Below are positions 7,923 to 15,402 of a DNA stretch of 64,000 nt, one piece after another. How positions within the stretch are numbered: position 1 is the stretch's first letter; each line of letters starts with the position of its first letter. Source of the stretch: Calditrichota bacterium (GTDB taxonomy: Bacteria > Zhuqueibacterota > Zhuqueibacteria > Zhuqueibacterales > Geothermadaptataceae); contig QQUE01000002.1 of NCBI GenBank assembly GCA_008501765.1, forward strand, positions 1,176,336 through 1,240,335, in the 5' to 3' direction. A model generated the notes under the pieces. The model was not told the origin of the DNA and ran no database searches. It was given only the letters and a program-made list of their open reading frames with translations. The translations under genes were made by a program, and so were the position numbers.

Positions 7923-8701
7923 ATCTAAAAGTGCCAATTCTTGAATTTGATGCAACAAAAAAAGCCATCATTGAACCTGCAGAAACCACTAAAGCGATCG
8001 ATGCCCCGGAGTATTGTGTCCTGTGCTTTTTTCAGGATGTATTGGCAAAGCTCGCCCAAGAAATACCTTTTCGCCGCATTGCCCGGCAGCGCTCGGAATT
8101 GACAACACACCCCCTGTGGGAATTTGCATACAATGGAAAGCGAATCGCCGCGTTGCACCCCGGCATTGGTGATGCATATGCGGCAGCGATGTTCGAGGAA
8201 ATCATCGCCCGTGGTTGCCGGAAATTCATTGTTTGCGGCAGCTCCGGCGTGCTGGATGACGAAATCGCCATGGGGCACGTGCTTGTGCCGGTTTCCGCCG
8301 TGCGTGATGATGGTGCCTCGTATCACTATTTGCCGCCTTCGCGGGAAGTCGAGGCACATCCCGCAGCCGTTGTGGCGATCGAAAAAGTTCTGTCGCGCAA
8401 TAAAATCCCGTTTATCCGTACGAAAACCTGGACAACGTCCGGGCTTTATCGCGAGACCCGGCAACGAATGGAAGCACGGAAAAATGAAGGCTGTCTCACC
8501 GTTGAAATGGAAGCAGCAGCCCTTTTTGCCGTCGCGGAATTTCGCAATGTGCCACTCGGTCAAATCCTCTACGGCGGCGATTCTCTCGGTGGCGCGGAAT
8601 GGGATTCGCGCGGATTCACCAAAGATATTTCCATTCGCGAAAAACTGTTCTGGCTGGCGGCTGAGGCGTGTATTGAAATTGAGAATAATATTAAAAAATA
8701 G
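7919..8701 (+). CDS. Nucleoside phosphorylase (PNP/UDP phosphorylase family)
   Basis: A 260-residue phosphorylase expected to cleave a nucleoside with phosphate to base and ribose-1-phosphate. Family signs are the phosphate/nucleoside pocket segment HPGIGDAYAAA (about 80-90), the core CGSSGVLDD (about 106), the ribose-binding VEMEAAALFAVA (about 200) and GGDSLGG with the base-contacting Asp (about 223). Its ATG overlaps the SAM hydrolase stop (ATGA), so the two products are made together. Adenosine from the first enzyme is the natural candidate substrate. The same pairing, a DUF62-superfamily enzyme with a phosphorylase, is known from fluorometabolite clusters (flA/flB). No signal peptide is seen, so the two proteins may sit in different compartments. 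Confidence 0.88.
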   Translation: MNLKVPILEFDATKKAIIEPAETTKAIDAPEYCVLCFFQDVLAKLAQEIPFRRIARQRSELTTHPLWEFAYNGKRIAALHPGIGDAYAAAMFEEIIARGCRKFIVCGSSGVLDDEIAMGHVLVPVSAVRDDGASYHYLPPSREVEAHPAAVVAIEKVLSRNKIPFIRTKTWTTSGLYRETRQRMEARKNEGCLTVEMEAAALFAVAEFRNVPLGQILYGGDSLGGAEWDSRGFTKDISIREKLFWLAAEACIEIENNIKK

Positions 8702-8853
8702 CTTGGCCACTGATATTCACGGATGAAACACGGATAATTATTATAAATTAACTCGATGTGCAAACTTGGTTTTAAACACTCATTCTTCTTTTTCAAGTGT
8801 TACTCCCGCTAGAATTTAGCATATTGGTATTAACTTAATATTTGAGTCTAAAT

Positions 8854-8947
8854 CCGGACATCCCCATCCAAATAGGGCTTTTAAATTCTCCCTTTGAAGG
8901 GAGACGATTTGTGCTCGTCAAGAGCACTAATCCGAGGGATGTTCACC
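8854..8947 (+). repeat. Divergent multi-hairpin repeat, copy E2
   Basis: A shorter, diverged member of the E family. The ends are 'gacatcccc' and 'gggatgttc', which face each other. Inside are a CTCCCTTTGAAGGGAG hairpin, the family-like GAGACGAT step, and a further hairpin GTGCTC-GTCAA-GAGCAC. The order (outer arm, C-rich/G-rich pair, ACGAT, hairpin, outer arm) matches E3-E5 although the sequence has drifted. It lies in the 449-base gap between the phosphorylase and cupin genes. Confidence 0.6.
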
Positions 8948-8997
8948 ACAATTTATGAGTTATCCACATACATAATATCCTAAGGTTGATGTGCATG

Positions 8998-9055
8998 CGA
9001 TAAAAACATTCAGAGCCGTAGGCAGGCGTCAGTAAAATGGCAAATAATGGCCATT
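8998..9055 (+). repeat. Fragment of the REP-like repeat also seen at 50.7 kb
   Basis: The stretch containing 'agccgtaggcaggcgtcag' matches, with scattered substitutions, the right half of the repeat at 50671-50790. The left half is missing here. A perfect 9-base hairpin (TAAAATGGC with GCCATTTTA) follows. I see no gene between this point and the cupin gene at 9151. Confidence 0.5.
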
Positions 9056-9150
9056 TTAAGTGGATTTTTTAATTTGTTGCACAACAGGTTATAAAAATAC
9101 TGTGTTTAGACTGTGCCAATCCGTGGCCCAAGCAAATAAGGACAGATAAA

Positions 9151-9651
9151 ATGAAAACAGCAGATTACTGGATCGAAAAACTCAATCTCGCATCCCACCC
9201 CGAAGGCGGTTATTTTCGTGAAACTTACCGTTCCGATGAGAAAATAAGCCGGGAAGATTTACCGCAGCGATTTGCGGGCGATCGCGACATCTCTACGGCT
9301 ATTTACTTCTTATTAAAATCTGGACAACGGTCACTTTTTCACCGCATTAAATCTGATGAACTCTGGCATTTCTACAGTGGCAGTCCGCTGACAATTCACA
9401 TGATTTCGACAGAAGGTCATTACACTACGCTGTCCCTTGGAACCGGGATTGAAAACGGCCAACATTTTCAGTGTAGCGTACCAGCCGGCATCTGGTTTGG
9501 CGCCACCGTCGATTTGCCAAATTCGTTCTCCCTCGTCGGCTGCACGGTCGCCCCGGGCTTTGATTTCGCTGATTTTGAGTTTGGTAAATACGATGAATTG
9601 GTGAAATTGTGCCCGGAGCAAAAAAATATAATCGCGCTTTTGTCAGCATGA
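9151..9651 (+). CDS. Cupin superfamily protein, DUF985 (Cupin_5)
   Basis: A 166-residue small beta-barrel protein. The opening LNLASHPEGGYFRETYRS is typical of DUF985, followed by STAIYFLL, FHRIKSDELWHFYSG (cupin motif 1 with His and Glu), VPAGIWFGA and GCTVAPGFDFADFEFG at the end. The family is widespread; some members resemble sugar-epimerase-like cupins, but no activity is established as far as I know. AAGGACA precedes the ATG. The gene stands alone between two repeat copies (E2 upstream, E3 starting ten bases after its stop). Confidence 0.9.
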   Translation: MKTADYWIEKLNLASHPEGGYFRETYRSDEKISREDLPQRFAGDRDISTAIYFLLKSGQRSLFHRIKSDELWHFYSGSPLTIHMISTEGHYTTLSLGTGIENGQHFQCSVPAGIWFGATVDLPNSFSLVGCTVAPGFDFADFEFGKYDELVKLCPEQKNIIALLSA

Positions 9652-9660
9652 AATGAAATG

Positions 9661-9806
9661 TGCGCAAACCCACCCCTGGTCACAAATTCTGGACGAATTT
9701 GCAACTTGTCCCCTCCAGGGATGGGAATTCAAAATCCCCTCCCTGGAGGGGACGACACCAGTAAAAAGCGCAGCGTTTTTACTGGTGTCCGGGGTGGGTA
9801 CTGGCA
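9661..9806 (+). repeat. Multi-hairpin repeat, copy E3
   Basis: The simplest complete copy. Left end 'tgcgcaaacccacccc', right end 'ggggtgggtactggca'. Between them lie a small hairpin (CAAATTC/GAATTTG), a GTCCCCTCC...GGGAATT arm facing AATCCCCTCC...GGAGGGGAC, and a strong hairpin at 9754-9789 with a 14-base perfect stem and the loop GCGCAGCG. It could double as the end of the cupin transcript. Confidence 0.85.
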
Positions 9807-9913
9807 CGATCACTGGCTTGGGGATGCTCCATTTAATTCACCCTTGCAATAAATGCCGACCAGTCTTATATTTTACTATAATTTCAATAGTCAACTATTA
9901 ATCCGGTGTTGCT

Positions 9914-11920
9914 ATGAAAAAAACGCTATTCTCTACCCTGATATTCCGTGTTTCACTGACTTCCGTACTCTTTTTTGTTTTAATTCCACCCACTTTTGCG
10001 CAATTGGCCCAATTGAATCTTTCCGGCACACCCCAAAAATCTGCCGACGAAATATCCGCTGTGCGTGATGCCAACGGCCGGTTCTGTGCCGCAATTCAGG
10101 TGATCTCCGATATGGACGGTTTCGTATACCAGTCTTACAACGGCATTGTCAAAGTGGACGACCAGCCCGGCCGCGATATGGTTTACCTGCAGCCAGACGA
10201 ACGGGTGCTGGAAATTTTTAAAAGTGGCTACCAGCCGCTCAAGCTCATTCTTTCCGAATACGGGATCCAGCTTAACTCCAAAGATGTGTGGAAAATTATA
10301 ATAAAAGGCGGCCCCAAACTTGGTGATCTGCTGCCGGTGACGATTTTTATAACGCCTGCAGATGCCCAAGTTTCTGTTGATGGGAAATCGGTCCAAAGCG
10401 GTAAACCTGTTGATCTGAGCAAAGGAAACCACCGCTTGCGTGTCAGTAAACCGGGTTTTAAAACCATTGATAAAAATATCTCTGTGAGTAAAACCAAGGT
10501 GGTTTTTAACGAAACTCTGGGTGAAGTTGAACTCGAGCAGGTGGTGATTAGCTCCAGTCCGGCGCAGGCGACAATATTTTTGGATGGCGCGCATAAAGGC
10601 GAAACCGACAGGGGATTGTTTCTCTATCCGGGTGAATACCGGCTCAAACTCACGAAGACCGGTTATGTGGAAATAGACAAAACAATTGCCGTGGGTGCAG
10701 GCAGGAATAATACTTTTTCTTACACTCTCCTTAAAAACAGCGGCACTCTGAATTTAAACATTACCCCGGCCAACGCTAAAGTTCTGATAAATAAAGAAGA
10801 TTATTCCAACCGCTCGCAAATTGAGCTCGCTCCCGGGCGTTATAAAATAGAACTCTCCAAAAACGGCTACAACCCGGCCAGCGAAACTGTGACCATTGAA
10901 CGCGGCAGCGCTGTGCGAAAAACATACAACCTCAGCGCCAAAACCGGCACGCTGCAATTCAATGTTCAGCCCCTGACAGCGCAGGTGGTTTTAAAACAAA
11001 ACGGCCGCACCGTGCAGAGCTGGACAGGCATGAAATATCTGAAGAACCTGCAGATCGGCAGTTATGAACTGGTGTGCAGCGCAGCGGGTTTTGCCACGGA
11101 AACGAAACAGATAACTATTACGGAAGGCCGCGCCGAAGTTGTGGATGTGAAGTTGAATAAACCTGCCGGGTTTTTAAAACCCGGCAGGTTTGATGCGGGT
11201 GGAAACATGGTTTTCGTAAAAGGCGGTACATTTCAAATGGGTGATACTTTCGGCGATGGTAGTTCCGATGAAAAACCGGTGCATACGGTGACAGTGAGCG
11301 ATTTTTACATTGGAAAATATGAAGTAACACAAAAAGAATATCGTGAAATTATGGGAAAGAATCCATCTCGTTTTAAAGGCGATAATCTTCCGGTGGAAAA
11401 GGTGAACTGGTTTGATGCGGTGAAATTCTGCAACATAAAGAGTGAGCGCGATGGTTTGCAGAAGTGCTATGCGATTTCCGGCAAAAATGTCACCTGTGAT
11501 TTCAGTAAAAATGGCTACCGTCTTCCAACGGAAGCGGAATGGGAATATGCGGCGCGAGGCGGCAACCAAAGCCGGGGTTTTAAATACAGCGGCAGCAATA
11601 CGGCCGGTGATGTGGCGTGGTACGGGAGTAATTCAGGCAAGAAAACACACCCGGTTGGGCAGAAACAGGCGAACGAACTCGGGCTGCACGATATGAGCGG
11701 CAATGTGTGGGAATGGTGCAATGATTGGTATGATTCAGGCTATTATGGCAGCAGCCCACAGAGCAACCCTCGAGGAGCGGATTCTGGTAAATATCGCGTA
11801 TTGCGCGGCGGGTCGTGGTACTTCGATGCAGGCATCACGCGGTGCGCTTATCGCGACTGGAATAATCCCGTCTTCACGAACTATAGCTACGGGTTCCGTC
11901 TTTCCCAGAACGTAAATTAG
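9914..11920 (+). CDS. Secreted PEGA-repeat protein with C-terminal SUMF1/FGE-like domain
   Basis: A 668-residue exported protein. Residues 1-30 form a signal peptide (cleavage near PTFAQ). About residues 140-415 hold successive PEGA-type repeats ('GEYRLKLTKTGYVEIDKT', 'GRYKIELSKNGYNPASET', 'GSYELVCSAAGFATETKQ'), which often bind cell wall or surface polymers. The C-terminal domain (about 432-668) has the formylglycine-generating-enzyme fold: FVKGGTFQMGD, KYEVTQKEY, RLPTEAEWEYAARGG, GNVWEWCNDWY, RGGSWYFDAGITR, YGFRL. The cysteine pair that makes true FGEs active is not seen in the GGSW region, so this is probably a structural or binding domain. The linker between the two parts is encoded by a perfect palindrome (11159-11191). 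Confidence 0.88.
   Translation: MKKTLFSTLIFRVSLTSVLFFVLIPPTFAQLAQLNLSGTPQKSADEISAVRDANGRFCAAIQVISDMDGFVYQSYNGIVKVDDQPGRDMVYLQPDERVLEIFKSGYQPLKLILSEYGIQLNSKDVWKIIIKGGPKLGDLLPVTIFITPADAQVSVDGKSVQSGKPVDLSKGNHRLRVSKPGFKTIDKNISVSKTKVVFNETLGEVELEQVVISSSPAQATIFLDGAHKGETDRGLFLYPGEYRLKLTKTGYVEIDKTIAVGAGRNNTFSYTLLKNSGTLNLNITPANAKVLINKEDYSNRSQIELAPGRYKIELSKNGYNPASETVTIERGSAVRKTYNLSAKTGTLQFNVQPLTAQVVLKQNGRTVQSWTGMKYLKNLQIGSYELVCSAAGFATETKQITITEGRAEVVDVKLNKPAGFLKPGRFDAGGNMVFVKGGTFQMGDTFGDGSSDEKPVHTVTVSDFYIGKYEVTQKEYREIMGKNPSRFKGDNLPVEKVNWFDAVKFCNIKSERDGLQKCYAISGKNVTCDFSKNGYRLPTEAEWEYAARGGNQSRGFKYSGSNTAGDVAWYGSNSGKKTHPVGQKQANELGLHDMSGNVWEWCNDWYDSGYYGSSPQSNPRGADSGKYRVLRGGSWYFDAGITRCAYRDWNNPVFTNYSYGFRLSQNVN
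11159..11191. repeat. Perfect 16-base inverted repeat inside the coding sequence
   Basis: Bases 11159-11174 and 11176-11191 are exact reverse complements around one central T (arm 'aaacctgccgggtttt'). The palindrome is read in frame, without a stop, as NKPAGFLKPGRFD, and lies exactly at the joint between the PEGA repeats and the SUMF1-like domain. Its form (GC core, A/T ends) is that of intergenic palindromes in many bacteria, so it looks like a repeat inserted in frame. Confidence 0.9.
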
Positions 11921-11962
11921 TTCTATGAGCCCTTTTTTATTTTTTTTACGCTTTTTTTTAAT

Positions 11963-11993
11963 ACCCGCGTAGCGGGTTCGGAATTTTTTTTTC
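11963..11993 (+). terminator. Rho-independent terminator after the PEGA/SUMF1 gene
   Basis: The hairpin ACCCGC-GTA-GCGGGT (11963-11977) is followed by TCGGAA and a run of nine Ts, 43 bases after the stop codon. Other T-runs lie just upstream. Confidence 0.6.
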
Positions 11994-12234
11994 GTTTGTA
12001 GTCCGGAGCTTGCTCTGGTATTTTAACTGTTTTATAAAATAATTTCATCAAAATCATGGCTGACAAAGAAAATATTCTGACATTGACATATGATTTGTTG
12101 CTCTATCTTATTCCGCAATTGGGGACGCCGACCGGGTGCTTATTCCTGAGCGAGTGTCGAAGGGCACCAGCCGCCCGTATTATTTTTCTGCAGGTTGGAG
12201 CCTGGGAACCAGCATTAAAAATAAGTGCTTATGT

Positions 12235-12418
12235 TGTTACGCAGAACCCACCCCGGGTCACAAATTCTGGACGAATTTGCAACCGTCCCCTCCGTTGGAT
12301 GGGAATTAAAATCGGGGTGATATGCGTAAAAGAGCAGCACACATAAAATCCCCTCCCGGGAGGGGACGATATCAAAAAAAGCGCAGCCTTTTTTTGATAT
12401 CCGGGGTGGGCTCGTGCA
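12235..12418 (+). repeat. Multi-hairpin repeat, copy E4, upstream of the DUF559 gene
   Basis: The left end shares 22 identical bases with E5 (beginning 'tgttacgcagaacccacccc'); the right block 12359-12400 is identical over 42 bases to 13009-13050. Parts: hairpin CAAATTC/GAATTTG, a TCCCCTCC-type arm, a middle hairpin around 12321-12345, a second G-rich arm, a strong hairpin 12368-12401 with a 13-base stem and loop GCGCAGCC, and the right end 'ccggggtgggctcgtgc'. It lies 46 bases before the DUF559 start. The 11921-12234 stretch to its left has no supported gene; it holds the terminator and a 'gagtgtcgaaggg' fragment common in bacterial intergenic repeats. Confidence 0.87.
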
Positions 12419-12463
12419 CTCAGGCACAATACCAAAACCAAAGCAAATAACCAAGGAAGCAAA

Positions 12464-12841
12464 ATGCGCCACAAAATCCTGCCATACGACCCGGCGCTGA
12501 AAGAACGCGCCCGCCACTTGCGCAAAAAGAGCACCCTGTCCGAAGTGGTGTTGTGGCAACGGATAAATGGCAAGCAAATCCACGGCTGCGATTTTGACCG
12601 GCAAAAGCCAATCGACAAATACATCGTGGACTTTTATTGCAAACGCCTGATGCTGGCCATCGAAATCGATGGCGAGAGCCATCAGGAAAAAGCCGAATAC
12701 GACCACAGACGACAGCAGAGGCTGCAGTCGTTGGGTGTTCGTGTAGTACGTTTTTTGGATGTGGATGTGAAAAGAAATATGGAGGGTGTTTTGTGGGAGT
12801 TGAACAGGGTTGTGGATGAGATGTTGCAGAGCGAAGATTGA
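12464..12841 (+). CDS. DUF559 endonuclease-like protein (VSR/restriction-endonuclease fold)
   Basis: A 125-residue protein of the DUF559 family, related to very-short-patch-repair nucleases of the PD-(D/E)xK fold. Visible elements: LRKKSTLSEVVLW (Glu27), FDRQKPIDKYIVDFYC with Asp56, LAIEIDGESHQE with Glu67, Asp69, Glu71 and His73, and YDHRRQQRLQSLGVRVVRF, where the strand-helix ends in the family's usual 'VVRF'. These residues suggest a metal-dependent DNA nuclease, though no family member's biological role is firmly known to me. AAGGAAG gives it its own ribosome site. It sits alone between two same-orientation copies (E4, E5) of a multi-hairpin repeat, which suggests the gene and repeats are linked, for example as a small mobile unit. 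Confidence 0.9.
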   Translation: MRHKILPYDPALKERARHLRKKSTLSEVVLWQRINGKQIHGCDFDRQKPIDKYIVDFYCKRLMLAIEIDGESHQEKAEYDHRRQQRLQSLGVRVVRFLDVDVKRNMEGVLWELNRVVDEMLQSED

Positions 12842-12870
12842 GCTTGATTCAGTGAACCCACCTCTTCGAC

Positions 12871-13068
12871 TGTTACGCAGAACCCACCCCGGATATCAAG
12901 TTCTTAACGAACTCGATATCGTCCCCTCCGTTGGATGGGAATTTAAAAATCCGCTCCCGGGATGGAATGATATGTGTAAGAGCGCAGCACACACAAAATC
13001 CCATCCTTGGAGGGGACGATATCAAAAAAAGCGCAGCCTTTTTTTGATATTAGGGGTGGGTTCGTGCG
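12871..13068 (+). repeat. Multi-hairpin repeat, copy E5, downstream of the DUF559 gene
   Basis: Same orientation as E4 and largely alignable with it end to end. Left hairpin GATATCAAGTTC/GAACTCGATATC, then a TCCCCTCC arm, an internal module CTCCCGGGATGGAA-TGATATGTGT with loop AAGAGCGCAGC, a second arm ending GGAGGGGAC, the hairpin 13018-13050 with loop GCGCAGCC, and the right end 'aggggtgggttcgtgc'. The internal module looks like a truncated second copy of the right-hand module. A partial end 'gtgaacccacctc' lies just upstream at 12852. The next gene starts 113 bases later. Confidence 0.87.
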
Positions 13069-13181
13069 CAAAAGTACAGATTTATTAAAATCACCACGAC
13101 GATGGATTCCTAAAATTTACCAGTTCGATAAAATGAGAGCAGATAAAAAATGGAAACAGAACCTGAAAAGGAAAAATCCCG

Positions 13182-14996
13182 ATGAAATTTCAAATCGTAC
13201 TTTTGCTCATGATATTTAACCTGATCCAAGCTCAGACCAAAGAGCAGATCAAAAATTCCACCGACTATTATTACGGTAGTGGCGTCTCTTCAAACGTCCG
13301 GGAGGCGCGGGACCGGGCTTTGGAAGAATTGACCGAGCAGATCGCTGTTCGGGTGGCGAAATCTTTTGAGCTCAAGATTCAGGAGTCGAGCGGAAATCTG
13401 GATGACAACGTCAAATCCATTTTGAAAACTCACAGCACTGCCACTTTAAAAAATGTAAAAACCATCAAAAAGCCAATGGCGGATGGGCGCATCGAAGTGT
13501 TTTGTTATTTGTCTAAAAAAGAGGTGGCAAAAGTATTTGACGAACGCAAGCGGTTGATTAGTGACTTCGTTCAAAATGCAGAGAAGAACGAGAGGGTAGG
13601 CCAGTGCGCCAATTCGCTGAAGTTGTATTATTTTTCCATGCTGTTGCTCAACTCGTTGCCTGAACAGAATGTGGTTTACAACGGAATGAATTTTACGACC
13701 ACAATTCCCGAGCGCATCAATAGCCTTATTTCAAAAATCCATTTCGAACTTGTGGATGATGTAAAAATTGCTGTAAAAGAGCGTGAAATCACCGTGAAAA
13801 TTACGCATGCCGCTTTGCCGGTTGCTCTGCTCGATTTCACTTTTTGGGACGGCTCGAACCAGGTTTCTGTGCAAGGCCGTGATGGCTTTGCAACCTTTCA
13901 CCTGCTGGGCGCTTCTTCTGCTTTTAAGAATTTAAAGCTCAACATAAAATACGCCTATTACGATGCCCGTGATGAATACAACGTCATCGCCGATTTGTGG
14001 AATGTGGTCGATAAACCGGTGTTTGATGCGGTGAAAACACTCAAGTTAACGACGAAAAGCGAACGGGATGTTCTGGTAAAACCACAGAAAGTGCAAACAC
14101 AAAATTGGAATCTGAAGCTGGAATACGAAGGCGACATCCCGCTTACTGAAAAAGTTGCTCAATCAGTTGCTGAATTTTTGGACGTTGTCACCGCGGGTGA
14201 TAAAAAACAAATCCGGCAGAAATATAAAAATGATCCTTTTTTGAACGAAAAAATCCAAAGTTACATAGCATACAACCACCCTAAAGTCCTGTCGAAAACC
14301 ATTCAGGCGAAAGTGTGTAAAACCAAATCCGGTTACGAATTGCGCAAGATTCGCATGCTGCACAACTACGCGACCATCAACAAACAAGCCACCGAGTACC
14401 TGGTGCTGGATTTCGCAGAAAACGGTGAACTTATTGATTTTAATACAAGTATAGCAGAAAACTTGTACAATGAATTTGTCAAGCAATCAGAGTTTGGTCG
14501 CGACTGGAATCAACGTCATCAGATAATAAAGTTTATTGAAAAATACCGCACCGCTTATCTAACCCGCACTATCGAAACAGTGGATCTCATGTTCGCAGAA
14601 GATGCACTTATTCTGATTGGCCGCAGAATCGAACGCAAAATTCTACCGGAAAACACGGTGCAGTTTCATAAGTTTGGCAATGAACCGGATTATGAATATA
14701 TTCGCTTGACCAAAGAAAAATACCTTTCGCGGCAGCGCACAGTGTTTAATTCGCAAAAAGACATCTTTCTCGATTTTGGTAGTTTCGATATCGTGCAGAA
14801 AAATAACGCCAAGAATGTGTACGGTGTGGAAATGCGCCAAAGTTATGCTTCAACCACATATTCGGATGAGGGGTACCTGTTTTTGCTCATGGATTTTAGT
14901 GAACGCGACCCGATGATTTACGTGCGCGCGTGGCAGCCAAATGAATGGAGTGATTCCTCTTTGGTGCGCACCGCCAACTTTCGAGTTTATAAATAG
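13182..14996 (+). CDS. Exported LPP20-domain protein of unknown function
   Basis: A 604-residue protein with a signal peptide (MKFQIVLLLMIFNLIQAQ). Residues about 22-120 (YYYGSGVSSNVREARDRALEELTEQIAVRVAKSFELKIQES... then IEVFCYLSKKEVAKVF) match the LPP20-type lipoprotein domain in layout, but there is no lipobox Cys, so it would be periplasmic or exported. The remaining about 480 residues are not recognised: a beta-rich middle (about 200-290) followed by charged alpha/beta sequence. LPP20 and PEGA proteins often occur together in envelope-stress or surface loci, and the PEGA/SUMF1 protein is the previous chromosomal gene apart from the DUF559 insertion. The start follows AAAGGAAAAATCCCG. Confidence 0.72.
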   Translation: MKFQIVLLLMIFNLIQAQTKEQIKNSTDYYYGSGVSSNVREARDRALEELTEQIAVRVAKSFELKIQESSGNLDDNVKSILKTHSTATLKNVKTIKKPMADGRIEVFCYLSKKEVAKVFDERKRLISDFVQNAEKNERVGQCANSLKLYYFSMLLLNSLPEQNVVYNGMNFTTTIPERINSLISKIHFELVDDVKIAVKEREITVKITHAALPVALLDFTFWDGSNQVSVQGRDGFATFHLLGASSAFKNLKLNIKYAYYDARDEYNVIADLWNVVDKPVFDAVKTLKLTTKSERDVLVKPQKVQTQNWNLKLEYEGDIPLTEKVAQSVAEFLDVVTAGDKKQIRQKYKNDPFLNEKIQSYIAYNHPKVLSKTIQAKVCKTKSGYELRKIRMLHNYATINKQATEYLVLDFAENGELIDFNTSIAENLYNEFVKQSEFGRDWNQRHQIIKFIEKYRTAYLTRTIETVDLMFAEDALILIGRRIERKILPENTVQFHKFGNEPDYEYIRLTKEKYLSRQRTVFNSQKDIFLDFGSFDIVQKNNAKNVYGVEMRQSYASTTYSDEGYLFLLMDFSERDPMIYVRAWQPNEWSDSSLVRTANFRVYK

Positions 14997-15308
14997 CTTA
15001 AAATAAAAATCCTAAATTTTCGTCATTTTTTTTCGTCGGCGTTTGGCGCGTCATATTTTTAGACGGAATACATTTTGGATTGAGACTACGAAATATGGAT
15101 TCCCGATAAAATCATTCGGGAATGACATGAGGGGTTGAGTTTTCTTTCAGACACCAAACAGCTTAAAATAAAAATCCCAAATTTTCGTCATTTGGCGCGT
15201 CATGTTTTTAGACGGAATACATTTTGGATTGAGGCTACAAAATATGGATTCCCGGTAAAATCATTCGGGAATGACATGAGGGGTTGAGTTTTCATTCCGA
15301 CACTAAAC
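14995..15308. repeat. Two tandem direct repeats of about 165 and 149 bases
   Basis: Unit 1 (14995-15159) and unit 2 (15160-15308) are nearly identical; the main difference is a 16-base block near 'cgtcattttttttcgtcggc' missing from unit 2. A third unit begins at 15309 but breaks off into the gltB terminator. Each unit holds the REP-like segment 'tttttagacggaatacat' and 'ggattcccg', also found at 50.7 kb. The first unit starts within the stop codon of the LPP20-type gene. Confidence 0.85.
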
Positions 15309-15316
15309 AGCTAAAA

Positions 15317-15368
15317 ATAAAAACCCCCGTGCTGGAGGTGGCTAATCCTCGGGTAGCGCACGGGGGTG
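15317..15368 (-). terminator. Rho-independent terminator of the glutamate synthase gene
   Basis: On the minus strand a long GC-rich hairpin (15323-15332 with 15357-15367, 'acccccgtgc' arms) is followed by TTTTTATTTTT. It lies 35 bases beyond the gltB stop codon. Confidence 0.85.
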
Positions 15369-15402
15369 CTATGGTTGGTTGGTGTGGAAAAAAAAGCTAA
15401 TT

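Noticed and set aside
7925-8710. Open frame of 261 codons on the minus strand
   Set aside because: It lies opposite the nucleoside phosphorylase gene, whose motifs are clear; the translation resembles no family and has no ribosome site.
9980-10594. Open frame of 204 codons on the minus strand
   Set aside because: It is the mirror of the PEGA-repeat coding region and has no family features.
12056-12346. Open frame of 96 codons on the plus strand before the DUF559 gene
   Set aside because: Half of it is the E4 repeat; the translation follows the repeat and no ribosome site is seen.
12215-12706. Open frame of 163 codons on the minus strand over E4 and the DUF559 gene
   Set aside because: It runs through the repeat and opposite the DUF559 motifs, so it is a shadow.
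14995-15308. Possible CRISPR array
   Set aside because: There are only two long units joined directly, with no short repeats or unique spacers and no cas gene nearby.
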